Source of the DNA: Saccharum officinarum | Lineage: Eukaryota; Streptophyta; Magnoliopsida; Poales; Poaceae | Reading direction: 5' to 3' | Assembly: GCA_020631735.1 (NCBI GenBank) | Contig: CM036159.1 | Location: forward strand, 98,262,701-98,326,700 | Length of the DNA stretch: 64,000 nucleotides | Shown: positions 24,455 through 36,986 of the stretch, piece after piece | Position numbering within the stretch: position 1 is the stretch's first letter | How the letters are laid out: every line of letters starts with the position of its first letter | Program-made: the position numbers and the translations under genes | Notes under the pieces: generated by a model | The model's input: only the letters and a program-made list of their open reading frames with translations | Databases searched by the model: none | Told to the model about the DNA's origin: nothing

Positions 24455-24863
24455 CATCACTACGTGATCATCCTTCTTGAATTTTCCATCATCCCAATTT
24501 GAGAAGTCACCATAGTGATGCTTGAGTGCCATCTACATGCTATGTGCACTTGTGAGGCCTATCACCTTATCAAAGATCTCATCATTCAAAGCTTTGATTA
24601 GATAAAACTTAGCTTGTGCATCAAGTGTTCGGCAATCCTTTGAGCTTGGGTACGGTTATCACTCCATCCAAGTCATGAGTAAAGCCAACAACTATGATCC
24701 ACCAAAACTTAGGGCCAAGAGCACGAAAGTGATCAAAGCATATGAAGTTTCCACCGTGCATAGTGAGTGCCATCAAAATGTGTTCCACACAATCATCTAG
24801 CCATAACCACCATCCTCTCGGGTGGTGAAGACCACAAATAAGAGACCCGGCTCTGATACCAAC
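24455..24863 (-). mobile_element. Copia 5' leader with primer-binding site, minus strand
   Basis: Reading leftwards from the LTR, TGGTATCAGAG (24851-24861) is complementary to the 3' end of initiator tRNA-Met and lies two bases past the LTR end. The rest is the element's 5' internal region, cut by the gap. No gag frame is visible. Confidence 0.8.
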
Positions 24864-27277
24864 TGAAGGGTCGAGATGGGGACTAGAGGGAGGGTGAATA
24901 GTCCTTTTTAAAACTTAAACGCGTTTGTCTAACCGAAACAAATGCGGAATTAAACTTATCGGTCTAGGCTAAGACTACACCCCTATCTTAAGTTCTCTAG
25001 CACCTGCAAAGATCCTAATTAAGCAACTAAGGTGCTAAGCTTCCAAGAGTTCACCTAATCAATTCTAGGCAAGGTCACATAAACCTATGCACTAGTACTT
25101 TGCAACCGAGGGAGCTCTACACAACTAGCGAAGCAAAAACACAAAGCTCCTAAGCTCACTAGCAATGCTCAATAACAAGGCAACTAATGTCAAATTAGAA
25201 AGCGCAAAACACTTAGCTACACAAACTAAGCAATGTGACTAACAAGGTTACACAAACCAAATTAGCCACGCAAGGGAAAGCTTCTAGCTACACAAGCAAG
25301 AAGACAACTAGCAAGCTACACAAGCAAACTAGTTACGAGAGCAACTACACAAGCACAAGTATATATGAAAGTAAATACAAGCTTGTGTTGCACGAAGGCA
25401 AACCACCGAGAAAATGAAGAACAATGTTGACACGGTGATTTTTCTCCCAAGGTTCACTTGGTTGCCACCAAGCTACGTCCCCGTTGTGTCGACCAACACT
25501 TCGTGGTTCAGCGGCTAATCGGTCACAACACCGAGCCTCTCAAAAGGCACCACAAGAACCCACCATCAAGTGTGGTAGCTCAATGACACGCTCAACTAGA
25601 GTTGCTCTTCGCGATCCCGCGGGGTGAGCACAATCCCCCTCACAAAGCTTCTCTAGAGCCTCGCACAATCTTCTTGCGAACTTCGACGGAGCCACAAGCC
25701 ACCAAGCCGTCTAGGAGGTGGTAACCTCCAAGAGTAGCAAGCACCACCGGCTTGCAACACTATCACCTAGTGCCACTCGATGCAATCTCACAATGCAATC
25801 GCACTAGAATCGCTCTCTCACTCAATCCAATGAACACTATCAAGCATGAGTGAGTTAGAGGGCTCCCAAGCACCACAACATAAGCCACTAAGGCTAAAGT
25901 GTGTTCAGTTACTGGCCAAGGCCGGCCAAGACATCTATTTATAACCCCACTGTCAAATAGAGCCGTTATCCTTTTATTGGGCACCGCGTCTGGTCACGCC
26001 GATCGAACTGACCGGACGTGCTGCACCGCGTCCGGTCGCCATGCGCCGTCCACGTGTTCCTCCGCGTTCAACACCGAACGCCCGATCTCAACGGTCACTG
26101 CGCGCCAACGGTCAAACGCGATGATCGGACGCGCAGGTGCGCACAGCACCCGCGCGCACGACAACATGACCGGACGCGCTCCACGCAATGACCGGACGCG
26201 ACAGTGCCAGCGTTCGATCGTGGTCTAGAGAGCTCCTATCGCGACCGGACGCGTCCGATCACGTGTGACCGGACGTGCCGCTCCTCCGATCAGCTCTTCG
26301 CCACGCTCTACTCCTCTGGGTGCCCGACCGGACGCTCCGGTTCCGCGAGGGACCGGACACGCCGGTTGCAAACTCTAACATCCGCGCGCCTGATTGCTGC
26401 ATTGAACTGACCGGACGCGTCCGGTCAAACCGTGACCGCATCCGGTCCAGCGTCCGATCACCCTGGTGACCTCCGTTCACCTCCGTTTCTTTTCTAACTT
26501 CCGGCGTAGTGGAACATAGGCGTTTTACTTCCACAAAAAGCACCGAATCCCGCCTCGCAAGCTCAGCGGGAGGGAGAGAGGAACCCAAACCCCTCTCTAC
26601 CACACAAACTCCACTGCCTTCGCAAATGTGCCAACACCAATAAATGTTCACCACCTTGTGCACGTGTGTTAGTATTTTCACAATTATTTTACCGAAAGAG
26701 TTAACCACTCAACTTGCCACGCCACTCGATCCTAGCAACGATGCATAGTTAGATCACATGAGTGGCACTAGATGACCGATATGCAAATAATTTTGCCCCT
26801 CTTGATAGTACGACTATCTATCCTAAATCCGGTCATCAACTTCTCTACACACCTATGACCGGTGAAATGGAAAGGCCCTATAGGTTATACCTTTGCCTTG
26901 CGCATTACATTCCATCTCCATTGATGTTGATGCAACACATGCACCAACCAATCACCAAATGATATGATCCACTTCATATCATCACGTGACCGTATTGGTT
27001 CATCGATCTTGACCTCACTTGCTCTTCACTGTTGCCTCGGTCCTTCGGCGCCAAGCCATCACACAACTTGCTCTTCACCCTAGCAACCGGTCCATCAAGC
27101 TAAGCCTCATCTTGATCTTCTCCACCTTGGTCACATGACTCCATGTCATGTCTCATTTGCAATAAGCTCCTTCATGACACCATTACATGTGGACTAATCT
27201 CCTGTGTATCTCATATAACCACATATTAGTCCACCTAAGTTGTCACTCAATTACCAAAACCAAACAAGGACCTTTCA
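24864..27277 (-). repeat. 5' LTR of a Sirevirus-like Copia element (2414 bp)
   Basis: On the minus strand the LTR begins TGAAAGGTCCTTGTTTGG (27277) and ends CCATCTCGACCCTTCA (24864), followed by the Met-type primer-binding site. The length and leader resemble SIRE/Maximus elements of grasses; the clade is inferred because no coding region is left. The 25980-26460 part is packed with CCGGACGC motifs. Confidence 0.85.
25980..26460. repeat. Cluster of CCGGACGC motifs in the Copia LTR
   Basis: GACCGGACGC, GACCGGACGTG and the palindromic GACCGGACGCGTCCGGTC recur many times within ~480 bp of GC-rich DNA. Confidence 0.85.
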
Positions 27278-27690
27278 CCGCGGTGATTTGTTTCTGGTGA
27301 ACTATTGTTTGATTTCTTTGTTGTAGGCAAAAGGGGGGAACCGAGCAGTCTACACGCGGACGCGGCCTTTTGGGTGAATGAATTTGGTACACCGAAACAG
27401 TTAGGCCTCGTTCGTTTCTGGTGGATTGGCCTGTTCCCAGGCCCGTTCTGGTTGGAATGCTGCGGCTCGTTTCCAATCCGGATGCGAATAGGAACGTGCG
27501 TTCATTTCGGCCCGACCTGAAACCAAAATCGGCCCGGAACCAAAACTGACCTCGCTTTTCCCTGTCACCACGGCTCGAAACGGAACCGGACCTCCTGCCC
27601 TCCGGATCGATTCCGGCACACGCGAGCACGCGACGACTCGAGCTGTCGAGCAGAGGCGACGACGGGGCAGCACGAGGCGACCACGGAGCG

Positions 27691-28050
27691 GTGCGAGGCA
27701 ACTGCGGGGCGGCGCCCTTCCCCTTCCTCATCCTTCTCGCCGGTGATTCACTCGCTCTCTCCTTCGTCCTCGTCCTCTCTCCCTCGGTTCTTGGATCTGC
27801 CCGATGCGGCCGCCCGTGGTCTCCACAGGGCCGTTCCCCTGGTCGCTGCAGCAGCCGTCGCCGTCGTCAGTGGCGGTGTTCCCTCAGGATCCAGGGTTCT
27901 TGCCGTCGGCGGCGTGCCCCATCTGCAGCGCGGTGGCATGGCTGCCGCTGCTCGTTGTGTTCCCCGCTTTCGTGGTGCTTTTGTAGTGACTCGCTCGCAG
28001 CTGCTGCCCTGGATGTATGTCTCCGTAGTTGTTCAATTCAGAAATTAAGA
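27691..28050 (+). other. GC-rich possible first exon
   Basis: A short plus-strand frame from 27804 (MRPPVVSTGPFPWSLQQPSP) continues to a hydrophobic stretch, VAWLPLLVVFPAFVVLL, and stops at 27986. Overlapping frames also run open, so coding is uncertain. It could be the first exon of the gene whose later exon is at 29543-29842. Confidence 0.3.
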
Positions 28051-29542
28051 TTTATACTTTCCCAACAGGCCTTCATTTCTTACATACACGTAGCTCTGAA
28101 GAATCTAGCAAGGAGGCCTTTCTCTTGTTTTCCTTTTTGTTTCTCTTGCATAGCTCTGTTTCTTTCATTTCGAGAAAGTAGCTGTGTTTGTTTCTTCACG
28201 AGAGAATGAATGTCTTTGTGTATAATATAACCTTAGCTTCACAAGAGAATGAACTACCACAGCCTGGATGTTTTTCTTTTCCATTTGTGCGGCAATACTG
28301 TTTTAATTTGGATACATACATGATAGTATAAGATTGATAGTGGAGTACTGTGATTGTAAAGGTTGTAGGCACGAATGATGTAAACCATCGATCGATAAAA
28401 AAGTTTAAAGTAGTTTATGTTTTTTGCCAACCCACCAACGACCTAGCTACTAGCACCCCTATTTCTTGCTTCAGTAACTGATGGGATCCCATGCAGTAAA
28501 CAACTTGCAGCACATGAAGGCGTAGCTCGCGCAACGCTGCAGTGCGGCCAGGAACTCATGAACAAACCACTACTCAGCTGTTTGCTGGGATCATCTAATC
28601 TGACTGCCAAACTAATACTCCAAACTGAATACTACTCCTAGTAGCTTGGGTACACTACTGGATAGCAGCATCTCGTCACTTTCAGAACAGGTTCAAGCGT
28701 GTAGGACAGCTCATGTGTGCAACATCCTTGTCTACCAACACTTGCTAGATTTCATCAGCTAGCGATAGCGCCATGTGTTATAGCATAATCCTCTTGCCAC
28801 AGAATGCTTTCTGGAGAAATTCACACCGAAAGTTCTGAGTAGTAATTTTTTTTCTCTTGCTCAATTTTTTTATTTTCCTTCTATCGGCTAGTAGCAATTT
28901 GTAACTGGAATTGGATGCCTTGTCCTTAACTTGACTTGAATGTTACCAAACCATGGCCATGTTTTGATACTGGTGCTGGAATCTGGCACAATATGATGAC
29001 CTACAAATTTTTTGGAGCAGTAGGCATGCTTTTCCAATTTTTCATGGTTCCTGCAGTGCATGTGAAGTGACACTGAAAATGGACAGTAAATAATTCGTAA
29101 AGTGTCAATATCTTGATTTGCCAAATAATTCGTAAAGTGTCAATGGACAGTAGGCATTTGCTGTCTTTATCAAAAGTAAAGAAAATAGGGAGACCTTCCT
29201 AAGTGGGTGTGAACTAGATCAAGAAGCAACTTTGATTTGGCTCAAAAATGCTATGGTCTAACAAGTCAGTCTACTTAACTGCTGAAAACTTGATGCATTG
29301 TTTGTCTAATAAACGAGGTAGACTATGTTATCCTTGCATTAGTTGCCCGCGAGTCTAATTCTTTAGAGATGGACACTGCTACTGCTACTGCTATGCTAGA
29401 TCAGTGTCAGTTTGAGGAGTTAATCCATCCTTGTCTGTCAGATGACCAGAGTGGCAGGAGTTATATGCAGCTGTGTGCCTACTAGTGCTAGGATTTTTTA
29501 TAAGTTGCCGAAGGATACCTGCAAGTTTAAAAGGATGTCATT
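28050..29542. other. No recognisable gene
   Basis: Moderately AT-rich DNA. A short frame at 29371-29487 (starting MDTATATAML) is too short to judge. Confidence 0.4.
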
Positions 29543-29842
29543 TTGATAACTATAATCATCTTGCTCCTGCCACTCTGGCCATCGACTCTTCACAAATACG
29601 ATTTGCCACTCTGGCCAATGCACACAGCTATCTTGCTTGACATGCTCGGCCTGCTAGGGGCCTATGCAGCAGGCAGTACGAGAGACTGGGAGACATCTAG
29701 GAACATCATCTACTTGGTCATCCCTGTCCTGGCATATATTGCAGCCTATGCATTAGTCTCAATCTTCCGCAAGAAAGATGGTGCCACAGACCACAAGAGC
29801 AAGTCGGAAGAACAGAAATCATCTGGCAATGATGAAGTCTGA
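29543..29842 (+). CDS. Small predicted membrane protein or 3' exon of one
   Basis: The frame has two hydrophobic stretches (AILLDMLGLLGAYAAGS and IIYLVIPVLAYIAAYALVSI) followed by a charged cytosol-like tail (FRKKDGATDHKSKSEEQKSS) and a stop. Such a layout looks like real protein. The true 5' limit may be an acceptor near 29627 rather than the ATG at 29543. I do not recognise the family. It lies inside the possible PIF element, so it may be a captured exon. Expression is unknown. Confidence 0.5.
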   Translation: MITIIILLLPLWPSTLHKYDLPLWPMHTAILLDMLGLLGAYAAGSTRDWETSRNIIYLVIPVLAYIAAYALVSIFRKKDGATDHKSKSEEQKSSGNDEV

Positions 29843-30699
29843 AGTGACAAATTCCTTTTATTTCTAATTTCATTTAATTGTGTCAACCATGTTTGCAATG
29901 AGATATTGAGTTGTTTGTTCATATGTGCTATCTAAAAGTTATTGGCATATCCCTGCGTTCCTAATTCTTATGAGTGATAGTGTAACTGAGGGAGAAAATC
30001 CATTTCATTATGCTTTGGTTGACTACATCGTGAGTCATTTTTCGTTCAATTATTCAATAATTTGTAAAAGAAAGCTTGCTGTCATTTTCAGGGAGGAGGC
30101 AATGATGAAGAAACACTGGATTGGACAAAGTGCCTGGACACATGAGTAGGCTTAGATGAGTTATCTACTGGTTTATTATGAAGATTGTAATTTCATGAGT
30201 GGATCTTGGCAGCCATTTGGTGCACCTTTTGTCACTTTGGCAGTAGCTAGCATGTCCTTTGTATGTGGCTACACATTATCTGTGGTACTCTGTTATTGTT
30301 GCTGCCCATTGTCTCTACATGTATGAGAGCATGATGAGAGACTTGCAGAAAAAGAACTCCAAAACATGGGAGATTTTATCCGTTTTATTTTGCTGCAATG
30401 TATGAGAACTTGTTTTTGCTGCAATGTATTTGCAATGTATTTCATGAGATGTATTTGTAGTACTCCAACACTTGTTGTTCAGTACCACAAGCAAACGAAC
30501 GTGGCCTAGAGAGATCAAAGCCGTGTTCCTGTTCCTGGACTGTCAGTGATGGTTGCCGGAATGTGCAGGAACAAGCAAACGAACAGCAGGCAGGGAATGG
30601 TTACAGGCAGGGAATGAGTGACAAGCATGGATCCACTCATTCCTGGGGTGGAACAAATCAGGTCCAGGATTGGATCCTGAGAAAACAAACGAGGCCTTA

Positions 30700-31293
30700 G
30701 TGATTGCAAATGAATCCAGTCCATCGTGTTCTAAAATATATGCCTGCTCATGACTACTTTCTCAATGGTAAGATATTGAGTCCATGTAATTTTAAGGCCA
30801 CATATTCAATTTCAGTATTAATCTCATATGGCATTAACCAAGTACTTTGTGTACTCATTCATTGCGTAGCTTCCTGGTTCTCGTAGCGTGTATCCTCTGA
30901 ACCTGCTTAGTTTTGAATATCATCCACTTTACATATTTTAGTTAGTATCGATTAGTCTCCTGTCTATCCAGTGTCCTTTCTTTGTGCTTTTTTGTTTGCC
31001 CAAACATGTGGCCATATGCTGCTAGGCTATGTAGCTTCAATTTCATTCATAGTATTTCACCAAGCCATTTTACATTTTATATGACTGCAGCCAAATCATG
31101 ATAGTTATTGGGTTTGCTATGCACTTCTCGGAAACCAATCTACAGCCTCACAGGCTATGTGAGTGACTACCAACTATTAACTGATTTGTTGCTGCTTATT
31201 GACATCACATGTTTAGATCATATAAATGTGTTTGCCTTATTGTCAGCACTGGTGATTATAGCTACAAATATATACATTATATTATTGCTCTAC

Positions 31294-31363
<70 letters not shown>

Positions 31364-33079
31364 TTCTTTTATAAAATGAAATTTCAGTATTACCATCCAT
31401 TCAATATTATAAGACCCTTCAAAAGAAAAGATGGTTGACAGGTTGATACTTTTTTGCCTTTCTCCCGTTTTCTCTTAAGAATTCTCCTTTTCTGTCAGAT
31501 GTGTTATTGTTAAACATTCAACCACCCTATTCCTTCAGTTGATTTTTTCTTTTCAAACTCCACCCATTTATTTTTGGGGTGTCCGCCACAAGTTCCTTTA
31601 TTTATACAGCCACGTCGAAAATACGTGACACTTTTCCCTATCTTATTCTCAAGGCTCTTGGCATCTTCTTAGCAATACTTTGGTTCTTTTACCAACATTA
31701 GGATGCTCCCAGATTGAGTGATACAATTTCCTGTTCCAATATAGTTACCAGCACAGCTCATGCGCCCAAACATTTAGCATTTCCTAATAAAAAATGTCCC
31801 TGTTAGGCAGCTGCTATGCTTTACCAATTCAGTTCTCTATGCAAAGCCCATTTCTCAAATTCTTTAATCAGTACACCTTTCTAACAGCGCTAGGATAGCT
31901 GTCCAGGCCATTCTGTACTACAAAGAGAGAGCAACTATTGTTTAGACAATTACAGTGCCCCTCTTGACTTTTGTTAGGTTAGTGTATCGTTCTTTGTTTC
32001 GGAGTTTCAAGGTCAGATATGATGCCTCATATCATGTTCTTGGAGTTCCAGGATCAGATATGATGCTTCATATCATGTTTTTGCAATAATATGCACAAAT
32101 ATTAGATTCTGTGACTGTTACGAGCACACGATCGCTACCAATTGGGTGGAGGGAATTAGTAGGCCAAGATCAGTTAGTGTCGGCCAGGGAATCCCTTTAT
32201 CATGCTGGAATATTAGGTGGGTCTTGTCATATATCTAAATAATAAATTATCCATACGCTAGAATACTACACAAATAAAGGATCCTCCATTTTTGTTGGTT
32301 CTTGTATCGATATCCTTTTGGAGGTCCGCTATCAGATATAACACCTCATATCATGTTCAGGCAATATTATGTTGTGCAAAAACAGACTTTTTGTGACCCT
32401 CGGGGACCATGTTCTCAGGATATACTAAATATAAGACCATGTGATTTTAGGTAATTGCTTGTAATTTTGGATTACAGCATGACATATTTGGTCTTTTAGC
32501 AGGAGCAAAATTGACTAGGTTGTTCCTAGCTTTCGGCACCGGACAAGCTTCAGCTGATGCCGTCACATGAAAGCGTACGTACGGGACATGAATGGCACAC
32601 TTATTTTGCTCAAGTCACTTCTGGATGGCTCATATGCTGGGGTTTTCCATGTCCTCAAGGATTGTGACAAAAGTACTAAACTCTGTGATCAGCACTTCTT
32701 TTATGAGGAGGTCAATTAGCACATAAACTCAGTACTGTCATACATGGTTGCTATTTACTACTTAAAGAACAAATGGTATATGCCATTTTTATCTTCCAGA
32801 ACTGAATTTGTTACAATTATCCCTTTGAAAGCTACTTTCGTTTTCCCTGTACATGAAATTTTCCATGACATTGTGCTCGACGTCATTCATCTACCTTACC
32901 TGCTCAGTTACTGCTTATTGCTTGCTTCATTGTTAGACGTAAGTCATTTACCTGCTTATTTTTTGGGCATGCCGTTTCTCTTTATTATGCTCATCTCTTT
33001 ATTTTTTTGAACTCATCGAACTAAAAGTGTTCCATACTTATCCACCGTGATAATGCTACCACACTATGAACCAGATTAA
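30700..33079. other. AT-rich intergenic DNA
   Basis: No gene is assigned. Around 32530-32740 a translation containing LLKSLLDGSYAGVFHVLKDC looks protein-like but has stops nearby, and could be a gene fragment carried by the Helitron that ends at 33121. Confidence 0.35.
31294..31360. repeat. (GT)n(AT)n microsatellite
   Basis: A run of GT units passes directly into about 25 AT units. Confidence 0.97.
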
Positions 33080-33121
33080 AATCTTTTGCCGTCGCGCGCG
33101 AAGGCGCGGGCCTGCCACTAG
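33080..33121 (+). mobile_element. Helitron 3' end
   Basis: A GC-rich hairpin (CGCGCGCGAAGGCGCG) is followed within 14 bases by CTAG and then T, matching the Helitron rule of a short hairpin before CTRR inserted at A/T. The 5' end (TC...) was not located. Confidence 0.6.
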
Positions 33122-33483
33122 TGAGCAAGAATCGTGATGGGTATGGAGCGTGCTAAAAGGTCTCCTGCATATGCATCTCAAACGCTCAGAAGAATAATAG
33201 TTTGATTGTCTTGGTTATGGCTCTAAAATTTGAATTACCTACTTTTCAGTTCAATGCATAATTCAAGCAACAAGTTATACAATTACAACCTTTAGAGGAT
33301 TGAATTAATTGTATCGACTAAAAAAAAACAAAATTTCTCCCTTTATTGTTACACGTCTACATCTTAGCTTTCCTCTAGTATAATACAACGCAATGCAATG
33401 CCGAAGCATATACTGATATACACATCAAAATCCCAGCAATGTCTCAGGTTACATTAAATGTGTGATGTGGCTAGTAAAAAACG

Positions 33484-36293
33484 CTAAAACTTGATTAATT
33501 TTTCTTCCTTAAGCCACAGGAGCATCTCCGATAAACCTTCTGTCAAGTTTCTTGGGCTATAGCCCAGCTCCGTCTTTGCTTTGTCACATGAGTATGCCCA
33601 TTGATGTCTCAGAACACGCACAGTCTGCAGCAATACATGTGGGGGCAAAATGTCAACCCAAAGCACGCCTTATGTGTGAATAACAAGCTTATAGATATTG
33701 AAATGAAGGCATAGTGGACATACAGGGTAACTGATAAGTGGGAGTTTTCCAGTGATGTGAGAAACAAAAACTGAAATCCACCCATATGCTTCAATCAACC
33801 AGAGAGGTACGTGGAACATGGGAGCCTTTGTGTTTGTGATATTAGCAACCATATTAAAAATTTGCACGAATGACATATTTTCACCAGTGAGGAGATACCG
33901 TTGGCCTACTCTGCCCTTCTCCATAGCTGCTATGTGCCCATTAACAACATCATCAACATGGCAGAACGATTCTCTGTCATATCCATCTCCTATGTAACCA
34001 GGCAGGCGCCCATTAAACCTCTCTATTAACTGCAGAAAAAAATGAGGTTCAGGTTGTGTACATGACTATATTCATAACAAATTGCAAGCGGGTGATCATA
34101 GACTTTCAGATTGAAACAAATTTAGAATAAATATTTGATATTTGACATATGCATCTACAAGAAAGTTCTCTTACAATGCGGGAGACAAGATTTCCAGTCG
34201 TAAGTTTTCCAGGACCATAGAGAACGCCGGGGTAGACAATGGTGATCGGCACCTCATCTGCTGCTGCCTGCAGTGCAATTCTATCTGCAAGAACCTTTGA
34301 TTTCTCATATTCAGTACAAAATTCCTTCTCTGGATGCATCTGCATTAGAACCAATCAACTATGTTACAATTCGCAGCAGTGTATACCAAGTCTGCATATA
34401 CATAACAACAACAACATAGCCTTTTGTCCCAAGCAAGTTGGGGTAGGCTAGAGATGAAACCCAAAAGAGACGAGAAACAGGGAGACACATAAAGGGACAT
34501 AAATGGCACAAGACAAAAAGATGTCACGGTTCAGGCACGTTGATTGCCAATCTCCAAGCGCTCCTGTCCATAGCTAAATCCTTGGAGATATTCCACTCCT
34601 TAAGATCTCTCTTAACGGACTCGTCCCAAGTTAGTTTAGGTCGACCTCTACCGCTCTTTACATTATCGGCCCGCTTTAGAACTCCACTACGCACCGGCGC
34701 CTCAGGAGGCCTCCGTTGGACATGTCCAAACCATCTCAACCGATGTTGAATCAATTTCTCCTCAATTGGTGCCACCCCAACCCTATCCCGAATATCGTCG
34801 TTCCGAACTCTATCCCTCCTTGTGTGCCCACAACACCAACGCAACATACGCATCTCTGCTACACTCAATTGTTGGACATGTCGCCTTTTTGTAGGCCAAC
34901 ACTCAACACCGTATAACATCGCCGGACGAATCGCCGTCCTATAGCAAGTCTGCATATACATGTATGATCCAAATCATACGAGTAAGCCAATTCAATAAAA
35001 GGAGCTTGGTTGCAGCCGACCACTAAACTCTGAAGTCAGTAAGTTGCTTGTGCATCAAGAAGGATTGTTCTACAGGGGACAGTTGGATCCAAGCACTTTT
35101 GAAAGTATACCACTTGCAGTTCGATGGCAATCAAACAATCAAGTGAACCAAGCACCAGTATAAACGCATCTTGCACCTCTTAGCACCAGAGTCTGTTAAA
35201 ACTAGGAACATCTGGATATGACAATGAGCGCACTAGGAACAGAACATATAGCTATGTAACAAGGTCGTAGAGCCAAAGCAATTATTGAGGAACGCCATTA
35301 GTTTAATTTAATGGCAAATCTTTCAGGATTGAAAACAGCAAAAATCATCGGTTTATTGATACCATTCAGGAATATGGTCTTACCTGCGTCTCATCTGCAA
35401 CATAACCATCAGTTGGACCGATTGCAAAGAAAGATGATGTGTAGATTATCTTCTTCACAGTTGGTGTTCTCTTGGCAGCCTTCAACACATTCTCAAGTCC
35501 ACCTACATTAACCTGCAGCACAGCACAGAATGGAACGCACATTTCTTAAACCAATCTGAATTAGTATGCATTCTAGTTCCATGCACTGTATGCTCAATTG
35601 TTTTCTGGCCATATTTCCATTTCTTAAAAACAGTAACAACTAACAAGATGAGAAGTAGGTGGGCACAAGCAATAGTGCGAGTGCCTAAACAGAGATTAAC
35701 TAACTTGAGAATGGCACCACAGTGCCAGAAATTGCATATGTATCAATAATCGTCTCCTTCAGGCTATGGGAATCACTCTTTTCGAAAGGAGTTAGTGTAC
35801 TGTAAGGCTTGGTGTTGTACTTTCAAAAAGGCTTGGTGATTGTGACCATATCGCTATTGAACTGCCCAAATTATATCACAATCGAACAGCTCTCGAATGT
35901 TTATCATGAAGAGACAGAGCAGAAAAAACCAAGGGCCAAAACTGCTGTTCCTTCTTTCTAGAGCTACGCAGACACATAGGGGTAAATAAAAACAAACAGA
36001 AGCAAAAGTAACTGCCTTACCTTGAGGAAAACGGAGGGGTCGGGCAACCAGGGCTCGACGGCGGCGGCGACGTGGAACACGACGTCGCAGCCGTCGAAGG
36101 CCGCGGCGACGGACTCGGCATCGGTGACGTCGCCGTAGGCCAGCTCGACGTCGCGGGGCAGGCCGGAGACGTTGCTAGAGGGGCGGACGAGCGCGCGCAC
36201 GGCGTGGCCCGCGCCGGCCAGCGCCGCGCACAGGCGGCCGCCCAGGTACCCCGTCGCGCCCGTCACCACCACCCTCATGCCGCCGCCGGGCAA
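33484..36293 (-). CDS. Farnesol dehydrogenase-like NAD(P)-dependent SDR (FLDH1), 337 aa, five exons
   Basis: An extended short-chain dehydrogenase similar to Arabidopsis FLDH (At4g33360), which oxidises farnesol to farnesal; the broader family includes dihydroflavonol-reductase-like enzymes, so the substrate is inferred. Exons in coding order are 36293-36021, 35512-35384, 34339-34175, 34029-33724 and 33624-33484 (91, 43, 55, 102 and 46 codons plus stop), with GT-AG introns and a continuous frame. Visible are the nucleotide-binding TGATGYLG near the N-terminus, VFHVAAAVEPWLPDP, YTSSFFAIGPTDG, the catalytic Y-x-x-x-K in TEYEKSK, YPGVLYGPGKLT, and FNGRLPGYIG. The length fits the family (~340 aa). 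The alternative start at Met-6 (MRVVVTG) matches FLDH2. Intron 2 holds an RTE insertion. The gene appears intact. Confidence 0.93.
34404..34944 (-). mobile_element. 5'-truncated RTE-type LINE in intron 2 of FLDH1
   Basis: A 541-bp insertion is flanked by a perfect 17-bp duplication, CAAGTCTGCATATACAT (34387-34403 and 34945-34961). On the minus strand it encodes the C-terminal end of an RTE-clade reverse transcriptase (YGVECWPTKRRH, LRWFGHVQRRPPEAPVR, GRGRPKLTW) and ends with GTTGTTGTTGTT, the usual RTE tail. One frame (34961-34524) is open, so the insertion may be young. Confidence 0.93.
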
Positions 36294-36488
36294 CTGAAGC
36301 GCACCAGCCGCTGATCCGATCCTGGTAGCACTACACTACACAGCCTGTCTCCTGCTCGAAGGCAACCCAGCAACTTGGGGGAAGTCAGCGACACGAGGCG
36401 AGAAGAATGATGCGACTGAGGAGGATTTTAGGGATTTGGTGGGAGATTATTCACCATTTTAAACTGGATTCGGATTTGTTGCCCCAGC
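36294..36488 (-). promoter_or_regulatory. Upstream region of FLDH1
   Basis: Leader and probable proximal promoter of FLDH1, shared head-to-head with the former B3 gene. No motif is certain. Confidence 0.35.
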
Positions 36489-36760
36489 TAGGGATGAAAA
36501 CGGATCGTATACGTACGGATATCACTGATATCGTATTTGTTTTCATATTTATGTCTGGATTCGGATTCGAATACGAATAGTATAAAAAATGCCGGATAGG
36601 ATACGATTGGATATCGACATCATAAATATGTGATTTAAATATTCGGATACGAATACAGTATCGGATGTTAAATATCCGGACTCGGATACAGACAGATTAA
36701 AACCCCTCTAAACGGATTCGGTCTCGAATACGGTCGGAAAATATCCGTACCGTTTTCATC
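36489..36760. mobile_element. hAT-type MITE between the divergent gene pair
   Basis: The left end TAGGGATGAAAACGG and right end CCGTTTTCATCC match the element in FLDH2 exon 2. Flanks share CCCCAGC (left 36482-36488, right overlapping the element end), so the duplication is nearly but not cleanly defined. Confidence 0.7.
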
Positions 36761-36986
36761 CCCAGCCAAAGCGGAGGAGGGAAGTTCAGCCGAGCCAGCC
36801 TGTGTGTCGTAGTCAACTCCTCGACCCACACCCACAAACCACGGCGACTAACGAAAACTTTGGGCCATGGCCCACGGCCATCTAGAAAAACGAAAGTTTG
36901 GGCCTAGCGTGCCTGTTGCTGGGTAGGCCCATCTCTGTCCTCTCTTTGTTCCCCTTCCGCCATAGCCCCATACTAGGTGGCGGCGC

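Larger units (their letters stand above)
27404..30696. mobile_element. Possible 3.3-kb PIF/Harbinger-like non-autonomous element
   Basis: The ends are GGCCTCGTTCGTTT and, inverted, GGCCTCGTTTGTTT (one mismatch in 14), each flanked by TTA (27401-27403 and 30697-30699), the size and sequence of a PIF/Harbinger target duplication. No transposase is seen. Inside are host-like coding pieces (27700-28050 and 29543-29842). The two ends could instead belong to two small MITEs of one family. Confidence 0.55.

Noticed and set aside
25980..26460. CRISPR-like or satellite array
   Set aside because: Spacing of the CCGGACGC motifs is irregular and the block lies inside an LTR.
31294..31360. Regulatory element or structured RNA
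   Set aside because: A plain GT/AT microsatellite.
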